Shown: positions 1-9,163 of the stretch, one piece after another
How the letters are laid out: every line of letters starts with the position of its first letter
Position numbering within the stretch: the stretch's first letter is position 1
Assembly (NCBI GenBank): GCA_002049455.2
Contig: KV918840.1
Location: forward strand, 62,001 to 126,000
Length of the DNA: 64,000 nucleotides
Direction: 5' to 3'
From: Porphyra umbilicalis
Lineage: Eukaryota; Rhodophyta; Bangiophyceae; Bangiales; Bangiaceae
Made by a program: the position numbers and the translations under genes
The notes under the pieces: generated by a model
The model's database searches: none
What the model saw: the letters and a program-made list of their open reading frames with translations, nothing else
Told to the model about the DNA's origin: nothing

Positions 1-2022
1 CGAGGAGCGCGCAGTCATGTGTCTGAAGGGGTCCGGCTGCCTCTTCCCTTGCACGGCATGCACTGTTGGGCGGGACAGCTCCTGTACGGAGGCGGGCACG
101 AATGCTCCCCCAAGGGATGTGCACGAGACTGTGCGGGTGCAACTGCGCAATGTGCTGATGGGTGACTTCCGCGGTGCTGGCGCGATGCGTACTGAGGCGG
201 AGATGGCGCACAGTTTGAACAGCATGGTTCCTGCTCTGGCTGCATGGGCGGGGCTTGGCAACGGCCCGCGTATGCTGTATCGTTTGCCAGGGTTTGACCG
301 CCTCCACGTATGTTTCACATGCTGTATGTGTGTCTTTTCGGTATCGTCCTGTTTGTGGATGCTCCGTACTACGACTGCGTCCTGTGGAGTCCAGGCCGCT
401 TGTGTTGGTACCGGGTGTCAGATCACTAACGACACGTTGCATGTGCATTCCCGCTCGTGTTGGTACTGTGCTGTGGTCTGCGTGTGATCAGGTCATGGAC
501 GTTGGTATCAACCGCATGGTCGCAAACGCGGTACCCGAGTACCTCCGGAAGATTGCTATGCCGGGTGGCCATGTACGGCTCGGCACAGTCACCAATTCCG
601 AGCGCGCCATCAACATGCGGTTCAAGCATGCCTCACGCCGTGCACGAGTGCCACACATACACCCCGGGTACGCCAGAGTATAGAGAACGAAGGTGTTTTG
701 TATTGGGTGACGAGTAGGGAACGATCGGTGACAGCGACGCGCGGTTGAGTAGCTCATCGACCTATACTGACACGGAGATTGACACTTGTACCCGATTCCT
801 TTTAAGCTAGCGTTGTGTACTATCTCTTTCATGTACTGGCTTCGATTCTATATCCCTCGTGCGTAGGTATTTTGTACCCAAGGCTACGAAGCAGGCAACG
901 ATGACGGGTAGCGAGCACCGACGGGCTCTGCCGTTCTTGCCCTTTGCCGTCGTCGCCACCATTGGCTCCGCGCAGAACGAGACGGACCACCGGCTTCTAA
1001 CGAGGGCCGTGTGTGAGCTGGTGGCAGTGACGAACGAGATCTTTGCTGAGAGGTGTACTGGCGGTGGGATCACTGGCGCACAAGCGGCGGCAGTTGCTGA
1101 ACGGGCACAGAAATGGGTCATCGATTACTACCAGCCGTTGCTCGGTCCGTCGCATACTACGAAGTTGCACCGCCTTTCCGTGCATCTACTTGACGAGTTC
1201 CGTCTGCGGGGAAATTTGTTCGACGGGAACACGGGCTACAATGAGACGCTGCACAAGGCAGTGAAAGCGGCGTACAAGGCCACCAACAAGAGGCGTGACC
1301 AGTTCGTTGAGCAGCTGCTGTTGAACCAGCAGGTGGCTGCCTTATTGCTGGAGGAAGAGGAGCGCCCAATCGCAGCGGGCTCAGCTGCAACGCCAGTACA
1401 CGCGGGACGCCGCAGCAGACCTCTTCGCTTCTCCCACCGCTGTACTGCGGCGCAGCTTGCGCGCAAGCGCAAATTGCCTGGGCTCTGTACTATGTTGGAG
1501 GTGGAGGACAGTGCTCCCTTGTTCTATTGCGACTCCGTATACTACGGCAAGTCATCCGCCCCTAGGCGTGGCCGGGTGGCCAACACCATTCGTGCGGCAG
1601 CGAGCTTTCATGGCGCTCCTTGGTATGACTGGCTGCAGTACCGCGGGCCCGGTGGCAACAAATTCTACGGTCAAGCTGCGCTCGTTGTACAGTCCCGAAC
1701 TGGGAGACGGAAGCGGCTGGTGGTTCGGCGGGCAGAGGAAGCGGCACCTCGTGAGGGTTGTGTACTGACGGACTACGGGTGTCAGCGACTGCGATGGGCG
1801 GTACCGTCCGGTGGGAATGCGGCTCGTCTGGACGTCGTGGAGGTCAGCGACATTGTGGGCTGGGTTGCAGTGGAGCATGACTGGGAGGACCTTTGTGAGC
1901 GGCATGGCTTGCTTGTCATGCCTAACGAGGTACCATCCACCGCTGCAGAGCTGCGCGCCGCCCGCTTTTTTGTGAACGCATTCGCGGTCAGCGATGCGGG
2001 AGAGGAGACGGATGACGAATGA
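1..2022 (+). CDS. Plavaka/CACTA-like DDE transposase, copy 1 (5' end outside window, 3 exons)
   Basis: Cut-and-paste DNA transposase, 3' part only. I read exons 2-307, 492-667 and 867-2022. The model rests on alignment to the second copy at 25227-28871: the first in-frame residues EERAV match EERAI there, and joining 307 to 492 gives FDRLHVMDVGINRMV against FDLLHVWKLGILRLL, which copy 2 encodes without an intron. Introns are GTATGT...TCAG (308-491) and GTACGC...GTAG (668-866); the second join restores PGYFVP in phase. The last exon carries the HRLSVHLLDE and GYNETLHKAVKAAYKATNKR motifs, the Glu of the latter being the likely third catalytic acid of the Tnp2/Plavaka fold. The first two Asp residues would lie upstream of the window. 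The C-terminal segment after about 1500 also matches copy 2, so it belongs to the protein. No frame break is seen. The family name is from motif recognition, not a search. Confidence 0.72.
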
Positions 2023-2207
2023 TGGGGGGAGGGGGGGGGGGAGGAGGGCGGGGGGGTGGGCTGGGGTGTTGGTGGGGCGGGAGGGGTAGACGAGCAAGGC
2101 CGTTGTGCCTCTCGGAGCTTGAATCAATGCGTGTCACGAAGGTCTCGGTTGAGGGACGTGTCAGAAGCAATGAAGCGTTTGGGACCCGGCCGGTCGCTGT
2201 AAAGAAA

Positions 2208-2465
2208 GTGATGTGTGACCCTCAGAGCTGCTGCTTCTACGTGCTGAACGCTGGTAGCTTCTGGCATTCCAGGGACGCCCCACACAGATTGATGTGTGAC
2301 CCCCAGACCTGTTTCTTCTACGTGCTGAACGCTGGTGGCTTCTGGCAGTCCAGGGACGCCGCACACAGATTGATGTGTGACCCCCAGACCTGTTGCTTCT
2401 ACGTGCTGAACGCTGGTGGCTTCTGGCAGTCCAGGGACGCCGCACACAGTTTGATGTGTGACAAA
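2208..2465. repeat. 81-bp tandem repeat, about three copies
   Basis: The unit starting ATGTGTGACC recurs at 2211, 2292 and 2373, with a fourth partial start at 2454, exactly 81 bp apart. Because 81 is a multiple of three, an open frame runs through it on each strand (27-residue unit on +, containing CCFYVLNAGGFW). It lies just 3' of the transposase copy, so it may be a subterminal array of that element. Coding potential is unproven. Confidence 0.85.
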
Positions 2466-2877
2466 CCGTCCTGACTGGCCCTGGCGCGCTGCGAAACGAC
2501 GAAGACACACCCGATTTCCTTGTGTGCGCGTCACTTGTAGCCTGCTTCAGCAGGGGCTACAAGCCCACGAATCTGGCCCGATTTACCTGGTACACCCCAC
2601 GGCGCCAGCACGTGGGACTTGTAGCCCACGTTCTGGACCCCCCCCCCCCCCAGATGCCGTGCGTTCGGCCCCCCCCCCACGGCCGCCGCTCCGAATTGAT
2701 GCCAGTAGGGCAATCGGGCCTGTAGTACATGAAACTTAGCCTAGTACGCGTGTTAGTACACGTCTAGTATGCGCCCCACTTTCCCGACGATCTCCATGAA
2801 CACAGCCCGAGCAACCAACAAGGCGGTCCTGTGACAATTGGGATCTTGGCCGTCGGACAGCGGAAGTCGGGCAAGTA
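2466..2877. other. No gene recognised; short hairpins
   Basis: The stretch holds a 9-bp inverted repeat, CTTGTAGCC at 2534 with GGCTACAAG at 2555, and poly-C runs near 2640. A related CTTGTAGCCCACG occurs near 2610. Nothing else is recognised. Confidence 0.4.
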
Positions 2878-2982
2878 GGTCCCGTGGTGTAGTGGTTCCG
2901 TAGCCGCATCCAGCAGCGGTGTCGCCGTGGAGCACGGGAGACTCTGAATCTCCAGACCCGGGTTCAAGTCCCGGCGGGACCT
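2878..2982 (+). tRNA. tRNA-Gln(CUG) with a D-loop intron
   Basis: Folding by eye gives acceptor stem GGTCCCG (2878) pairing with CGGGACC, a D-arm starting GTGT at 2887, anticodon stem GGAGA/TCTCC around loop CTCTGAA (anticodon CTG), a 4-nt variable loop, and T-stem CCGGG/CCCGG around TTCAAGT, with discriminator T at 2982. The body matches eukaryotic tRNA-Gln closely. About 33 nt (2898-2930) interrupt the D-loop between AGTGGTT and AGCAC; they contain a GCCGC/GCGGT stem. The anticodon loop has no insertion. Both internal promoters are intact: A-box TGGTGTAGTGG and B-box GGTTCAAGTCC. The exact intron ends are ambiguous because GTGG flanks both sides. Introns at non-canonical tRNA positions, including the D-arm, are reported for red algae. 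Confidence 0.88.
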
Positions 2983-3929
2983 ATGGAGTTGCAAGATCCT
3001 GATCTTGGTCATCGACGAAATCGGCAGTCGCTCCGTATGATTGACATTCCGACGGAAGTTGGCTGTTTCTTCATCCTCACAGAACCGGAAGCTCTATGCT
3101 GTGCAGTCGAATTACGTATTTTTGGCCCAACTATGTCGTGAGACCGGTCAAAGACACATCGTGGCCAGATCGGGACCATCTTGGCTGTTGCCCAAATGCG
3201 CACGATCAGCCTAAACTTATGCTGTCTTCTCCACGAGCATGCTACTTTTTTTCTACATAGATAGGGGCTACATGAACGGTCTTCAAATTTAAGCTAAACC
3301 TTGACGGCAGACCCCCTCTTAGAACCTGTGTGAAGCGCTGTTCGTGTCAGTCGCTGTCAGTCGCCCAGTAGATGCATTCAGTGCTGCCGGAGGCGCTAGC
3401 TGCTTGCCCACCAGAAAGAGCGGCTCCCGGCAGGCCCTTCCGCCTCTGCCAACGGCGGGTTCAGACGCGGCCGCGCACACAGGCCTTTGTTGTGTGGTGC
3501 TTGCTCGACTTACGGGTGATACCAGTCGCGTGGCTGTACGTGAGTCGCGTGCGGGACACACGCAGTTTCGCGGTGTGACGAGTGGCTTGGATTGCCGGAG
3601 AGTAACTGATGTTGCGTAGTGCCGTTCGTTGTGACGTGTGTTTGTGGCACGCTCCTTGTGCGTCGCGATCGATTCCGACGCCGACACTGGTCCTCGTCCT
3701 GGTTCCTTCCGTCTAACTCTCCTCTGCTGTGGCGGTCTCTGGCCATGTGCTTGTTCTGCATGATTGACTGCATGACGGCTGAGTTTCTGGCTGTAACATT
3801 CTGCGGCGTCGCGGGCGTACAGTGATGCAGGGACTGGGTGAGGGGGGGAGTGGAGGACATGGTGGGGGATTTTGTGCTCTGGGAGAGGGGTGACACTGGG
3901 AGGTAGAAGTAGCGTTGGGAGAGTGGGGT
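2983..3929. other. No gene recognised
   Basis: This is mixed-composition DNA downstream of the tRNA. Short open frames on both strands show no conserved motif. A T-rich patch near 3246 is the only obvious compositional feature. Confidence 0.35.
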
Positions 3930-4165
3930 GGCGAGTTGCGAGGAACGTGGCGAGGTGCGAGGGACGTGGCGAGGTGCGAGCGACGTGGCGAGGTGCGAGC
4001 GACGTGGCGAGGTGCTAGCGACGTGGCGAGGTGCGAGCGACGTGGCGAGGTGCGAGCGACGTGGCGAGGTGCGAGCGACGTGGCGAGGTGCGAGCGACGT
4101 GGCGAGGTGCGAGCGACGTGGCGAGGTGCGAGCGACGTGGCGAGGTGCGAGCGACGTGGCGAGGG
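3930..4165. repeat. 19-bp minisatellite, about 12 copies
   Basis: The unit GACGTGGCGAGGTGCGAGC repeats head to tail with rare substitutions (GAGG, CTAGC). Because 19 is not a multiple of three, all frames stay open and give a repeating Arg/Glu/Trp/Ala peptide, which explains several overlapping open frames here. It is a tandem repeat without spacers, not a CRISPR array. Confidence 0.95.
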
Positions 4166-4849
4166 GGAGCGGCAGTCAAGATGAAAATGACACGCTTTCA
4201 AGTGCATGGCAGCCATGTATACAGTGCATACATCCCTTCAAGGAGCACCGCCGCTTCCCAGAAGTGTTTAGCCATGATGCTTCTAGCATGTGGTGCGACG
4301 ATCTCCGGGCGTAATAGTTTGTCTCAGATCTTTAAGGATCAGTGACAGACATCTCACTTCATCCAGGCCAAATGCGAGAACTGGCTGTAGAGATCCCAAT
4401 TTCCAGCGCTGTGCTCGGAGCTGCGCTGCGCGCTGCCGCCGGCCTTCCTGCAGGAGCACGCGTCCTCTCTTGTTTGTGGAGTTGCGTAGCGGCGCCGACG
4501 TCGTCGTGCATTTTGTTTGACTATGGAGGAGGTGTTGCTGTAGACAATGGGGGCTGCGCGGTCTCTCCCCGCTCCCCCTCCCCCATGCCCTGGACTGCCG
4601 GCGGTGTGTGCGATGGTGTCCCGGTGCGTGCCGATTCACCTCACGCCGCCACTTGTGGGTGACTGGCGACGGTGCCTTGGCCCCACGTTTGCCACTTCGT
4701 GCTGTCTCCGGCGCACTCTTTGCGAGAGTTCTGTCACGGAGCGGCCCCCCTTCCCGAGACTGCCAACAGCCGCTTGACAGGCACCCGTGGTCGCCTTCCC
4801 CACAGCTCCTCGCCCTCACGCCGCCCGCCACGTGTACAACCAACCCGCC
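4166..4849. other. No gene recognised upstream of the P450
   Basis: An open frame at 4342-4662 (+) has no recognisable motif. The last 100 bp are GC-rich and form the 5' flank of the P450 ATG. Confidence 0.35.
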
Positions 4850-5757
4850 ATGGCGTTGGCGGTGCCTGCGTCCCTGAACATAGCCGTGGCAGTTGCCGTG
4901 GCTTTCGGCCTCGCCACCACCGCTGTCGTGGCCTGCACGTCCTTTCGCCGCTACTGGACGGGCTTGCCCGCGGCGTGGGGGTTCCCCCCCGGCCCCATGT
5001 CCGACCCCACCTCTGTGCCGCTACTCACCGACGCGCTTGGAACCCTATCCGTCGCGCGCGTTTGAGTTGGAGGCCAGCCGTCAGCACGGAGACTTTCACA
5101 CCCACTTCTTTCTCGGCGTCAATGTCGGCACGTCGACCGCCGCGGGCGTTGCGCGCGTCGCCGCCCTCGAGGCGGCGGGGGCGGTGCGCGGCGAATTTCT
5201 CGCCACCTGGCTTCCCGGCTTTGGCAAGCAGCGGCTATTTGCGCTGACGGGGGCTGGCCACGCGGCGGTGCGGGCGGTGGTGGCGGCGCCACTCGCCGCC
5301 AACGGGGGCCGCCTGCGCCCGCTGCTGCCGCTCCTCGCCGCGCGCATCGTACCTCGATGGGTGCGTGGGGGCGGGCACCGCCGACTCGGACGGCATGAAC
5401 GCGGTGACGCCGCTGCGGGTGCTGACCGTCGCGCTGCTCACGGGCGTCCTCTTTGGGAGCCAATGGGACGACGCCTCGTTTCGGCGGCTGTTGCGCACCC
5501 TCGAGCGGATGGGGGAGGTGTTCCTCACGCTCGTGCCGTTGGACGCGCCGGGCACCACGGTGCGGGCCGCCAAGGCGGCGCCGGCAGAGGTGCGGCGGCT
5601 TTTGGCGGCGGAGATTGACCTGTTTGTCACCAAGCAGGCGGCGGCAGCGGCGGCGGCGGCGGCGATGGCGGCAGCGGCGGGCGGGCGGGGTGCAGGCGCG
5701 CCGCGCCGCTCGTCGTCGCCGCTGCGGGGTTCCCCGCTGTCGGCGTCGCTGCTGCTC

Positions 5758-5945
5758 CCGCCGCCACCGCCTTCCCCGCCGTCGCCTCCCCCGCCGTCGC
5801 CTACCCCGCCGTCGTCTCCCCCGCCGTCGTCTCCTCCGCCGTCGTCTCCTCCGCCGTCGTCTCCCCCGCCGTCGTCTCCCCCACCGTCGTCTCCCCCGCC
5901 GTCGTCTCCCCCGCCGTCGTCTCCTCCGCCGCCTCCCTCGTCGCC
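5758..5945. repeat. CCG/TCG minisatellite (Pro-Ser repeat)
   Basis: A 12-bp unit, about CCGCCGTCGTCT, repeats within the P450 reading frame and encodes alternating PP and SS. It follows an Ala run and marks where P450 similarity stops. Confidence 0.85.
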
Positions 5946-5949
5946 TTCG

Positions 5950-6540
5950 CCGACGTTGTCATCCCCGCCTCGCACTGCCGCCAAGCGCTCTCTTCTGGTC
6001 ATGAGGCCACTCTCCGAGGCGGAGACGGCCCAGTTGCGGCACATCTGCCCGTCGGTGCTATCCCCCGACAGGTTGGTGCGGTACGCCGAGCACTTGCGCA
6101 TCACGTGCCCCGGCGGCACACTTGAGCCCGGCGACCTCAACAATCACGATGTCGTCGGCGCATCAATGGACGCGTTGATGGAGGCCGGCGACCTACAACA
6201 CCACATGCTGAAGGACAAGGTCAACTGCTGTTCGAAGCGTTCGTTTATTGTCGGCATGAGGGGAACGACAGACGACCAAACCCTAGCGCACGTCCGCGGG
6301 GCGTGGATGAAGAGTCATCCCACATTCAAGAAGTGGTTGGAAGCAGGGCTGGCGAAGCTAACCTCGTGCCGTAGCTCGCAGCACGACAGAGGGATCATGT
6401 GCACACGGTGCGACACCTTCCCTGCGCTGCGAGCGCGGCAGCTCGGGGACAACGTTGTTGCCCATCAGGCGGGTCCTCGTCTGTGGGGAGAAGACGACTA
6501 CAAGGCGGTCATAAGCGCCACGCGCGGTGCCCCCCACTAG
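5950..6540 (+). CDS. Unknown ORF segment inserted in the P450 (part 1)
   Basis: It continues in frame from the P450 Pro-Ser tract but has no P450 motifs. It encodes RSLLVMRPLSEAETAQLRHI, LDNN-type polar stretches, a run of basic residues and a CTRC pair near the end, and stops at 6540. I do not recognise a family. The open frame is not low-complexity and its base use matches real coding sequence here better than the GC-only repeats do. It may be the 5' exon of the ORF ending at 8118, joined by an unresolved intron between about 6490 and 6690; both are in the same frame with two stops between. Confidence 0.35.
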   Translation, partial: PTLSSPPRTAAKRSLLVMRPLSEAETAQLRHICPSVLSPDRLVRYAEHLRITCPGGTLEPGDLNNHDVVGASMDALMEAGDLQHHMLKDKVNCCSKRSFIVGMRGTTDDQTLAHVRGAWMKSHPTFKKWLEAGLAKLTSCRSSQHDRGIMCTRCDTFPALRARQLGDNVVAHQAGPRLWGEDDYKAVISATRGAPH

Positions 6541-6687
6541 ACGACTAGTCTGCGCAAGATTATGCAGAGCCCCCCATACGATTGGGTGTCGTGCAAGGCC
6601 GCGACTCCAACGGGTGATTATCCACCCGACGAGGTTTGCGCGTGGTGCCCGTCGTGGCGAAAGCACCTGTGCGTTTGAGGCGCTCAA

Positions 6688-8118
6688 GTGGCGACAGTCG
6701 TGCCGCCGTCGGTCGTCATCGCTGGTGACCTGGCTACCATCAGCGGCGCGCCCACCATCTTTTGCGGCACGTTGTGCGTGCGAAACACGTACGTGCCCAC
6801 CACCCACTTCCCCGAGCTCCGCCGCTGGCTGCAGGACCGGGACGGTCGAGGTCGTAGGGTGCGCGCCGTAGATATCTTTGGCGGCATTTCCGGTAGCGAC
6901 CCCCCACTGGTAGACCGACTACTCTGCGCGCACGGGCAGCATGGTGCGCCCCCCGCCTTCCCCGCCCACTGGGTGCCTGTGAAGGTCACCATTGACTCGT
7001 TTGGACGCGATAACGCGGAACGGATGGCGGCGCGCGCGCGCGCGCTGTTTATGCGCCAAGCGGACCCCGCGGGCTCAACGTCCCCGCTTGACTCGGTATT
7101 GCCCGCGTTTGGAAACTGCAGAAAACAAGCGGAGGTGAACCGGCAGTTCAACAACGCCCTTCACGGTGGGATAGACGTTGGTGACGCGGTCAAGAACGCG
7201 AGCATGGCGGCCTGGGGCAACTCCAGGTTCCTTGCTCGCAACAACACCCTCCGCTGGTACCCGTCCGCTCGTCAAGCCGTCATCCCGGTGATCCACACGA
7301 GGAGCGCGTGGGCGAGGCAGCCACGCGGAGATGATGACAACGTGGAGGATGAGGCAACCGCGGCGGCTGCGGCGGGGGAGGGTGGCGCCTTGGCATCGTC
7401 GACAGTCTCTGTCGTCGAGTCGTTCTACGACCCGACGGTGTTCACCTCGAAAGGGGCGTTTGATGAGTGGCTCGCCACGGGCGAGGACGTGTGGGAGTAC
7501 ACAACTACGCGCCGCGAGGAGATGCTGTGTGTGCTGAAGCACGGCATACATGCGATTTTCACCATCCTGTCGGCGGCCGCGGGCAAGCAGGGCGGCTCTG
7601 CCGGTTTTCACCTCCGCCCGTTAACGTCGTGGTCGGTGTTGATGTACGCGGCCACGTTTGGTTTTCACATGATGGACGTCTGGAGGGGGGAGGGCAACGT
7701 TTACCTGCTTCTCATGAAGGAAACGGCGGACAGCGCGCTGCAGCGAGCTGCAGTGTACATGAAGACGGGGTACACATTTGGGAACTGCAGCGACGCCGAG
7801 CGCCGCGCGGCGGCGTTGAGCGTCCCACACGAGTGGGCTGCGGGCCGCTACGTTCGCGTCGTGCACTGCAACCGAGAGTTCCCTTGGGTGGAGGTGGTGC
7901 TCCCGTCCCTCGCCCTCTGGATGCGCAGCGCCACCGACAGCCTGTTCCCGGAGCTGATCAACCACAGCCAGGCGAGGCGCCTCATCGGTCAAATGTGGGA
8001 CCTCGACTCGGAGTTGCTGTGCAATCGCCTCGTCTTTCCTGCCGGGATGGTGCGCGTGCGGCGGGGTACCGCCGCAGTGCCACGAGTGTCGCGGAAGCGA
8101 GCGCGCCGTACGGTGTGA
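6688..8118 (+). CDS. Unknown ORF inserted in the P450 (part 2)
   Basis: About 476 codons, non-repetitive and of balanced composition, with motifs such as VRAVDIFGGISG, FNNALHGGIDVGDAVKNASMAAWGN and GFHMMDVWRGEGNVYLLLMKE. The C-terminus is basic (SRKRARRTV). No family is recognised: no DDE triad, RT, integrase or helicase motif is visible. The first true ATG in frame is near 7024, so an upstream exon or a non-ATG start is needed. Its position inside a broken P450, with the stop inside a 139-bp duplication, suggests a mobile or duplicated segment. Confidence 0.45.
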   Translation: MATVVPPSVVIAGDLATISGAPTIFCGTLCVRNTYVPTTHFPELRRWLQDRDGRGRRVRAVDIFGGISGSDPPLVDRLLCAHGQHGAPPAFPAHWVPVKVTIDSFGRDNAERMAARARALFMRQADPAGSTSPLDSVLPAFGNCRKQAEVNRQFNNALHGGIDVGDAVKNASMAAWGNSRFLARNNTLRWYPSARQAVIPVIHTRSAWARQPRGDDDNVEDEATAAAAAGEGGALASSTVSVVESFYDPTVFTSKGAFDEWLATGEDVWEYTTTRREEMLCVLKHGIHAIFTILSAAAGKQGGSAGFHLRPLTSWSVLMYAATFGFHMMDVWRGEGNVYLLLMKETADSALQRAAVYMKTGYTFGNCSDAERRAAALSVPHEWAAGRYVRVVHCNREFPWVEVVLPSLALWMRSATDSLFPELINHSQARRLIGQMWDLDSELLCNRLVFPAGMVRVRRGTAAVPRVSRKRARRTV

Positions 8119-8309
8119 ACTCGACGTTGGGAGCGTGGCGGTGCTGCTTTGAGATTGTCGAAAATATCTCGTCTTTCCTGCCGGGATGGTGCGCGTGCGG
8201 CGGGGTACCGCCGCAGCGCCACGAGCGTCGCGGAAGCGAGCGCGCCGTACGGTGTGAACTCGACGTTGGGAGCGTGGCGGCGCTGCTTTGAGATTGTCGA
8301 AAATATGGC
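8032..8309. repeat. 139-bp tandem duplication at the insert/P450 boundary
   Basis: GTCTTTCCTGCCGGGATGG occurs at 8032 and again at 8171, and the copies stay nearly identical (a few T/C changes) through GATTGTCGAAAATAT. Copy one holds the end and stop of the unknown ORF; copy two reads into the P450 I-helix segment. Confidence 0.95.
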
Positions 8310-9163
8310 CAAGTTCCTCTACCACGGCCTCAAGACGCTGTCGACGCTCCATACGGCGGTGACCATGTACGCGTCCGAGGAGGGTTCCGACGCGGTCGCC
8401 GCGGCGGCGGTGGCGGCGGCGGCGGCGGCCGCCCGCGCCGCCGCCACGGGAGCCGATCCGGTCGCCACCCAGCCATTGCCCCTGCTCCAGCCGACGCCCA
8501 AATTTTCGGTGGCCCCGCGGCTGCGATGCGAGCTGGCGGCGGCGCGGCTGCTGCCGCCGCCGCCGCCGCCGGCGTTTGGCGCCTCGGGCGCCCTCGACGG
8601 CCTCCCCTACGCGGACGCGGTCATTGCCGAGGCGCTTCGCACGTGTTTCCCCTCATGGGCAACAGCCGCCTCGTCGTCGCCCCGTGCACGGTGAGGGGCT
8701 GGGTGCTGCCGACGGGCACGCGGCTGACGGTCAACTACGCGGTGGCGTGTTTTGACCCTGCCGCGTGGCGCGACCCGTTCGCGTTTGTGCCGGAGCGCAA
8801 CCTCGGCGAAGAGGCCGCGACGGGGGCAGGGGCGCCGGCGGCGCCGGCGGCAGCGACGGCGGCAGGCAGCCGGGCGCCCACCTGCCCAGTGGCCCGCGGC
8901 GACGGGTCGCCCGACGGCGGGGGTGGCCCGGGCGCGGCGGCGCCCGCCGCCGCGTGCCCTCCACACCACGACGGGGCGACGCGCGGCGGCGGCGCGGCGG
9001 TGCGCGTCCCACCGCACCGTGGGTGCGCCTTTGGCATGCCCGCCCGCGCGTGCGTGGCGGCGACGCTCGCGCCGCTCGTCGCCAAAGTGTATTTGGTCGT
9101 CCTCCTCGGCCGCTACACGCCCCGCCTGACGACAGTGCCGCGGATGTCCGACGAACTCCCGTT

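Noticed and set aside
3930..4165. CRISPR-like array
   Set aside because: Units are contiguous 19-bp repeats with no unique spacers, and the genome is eukaryotic.
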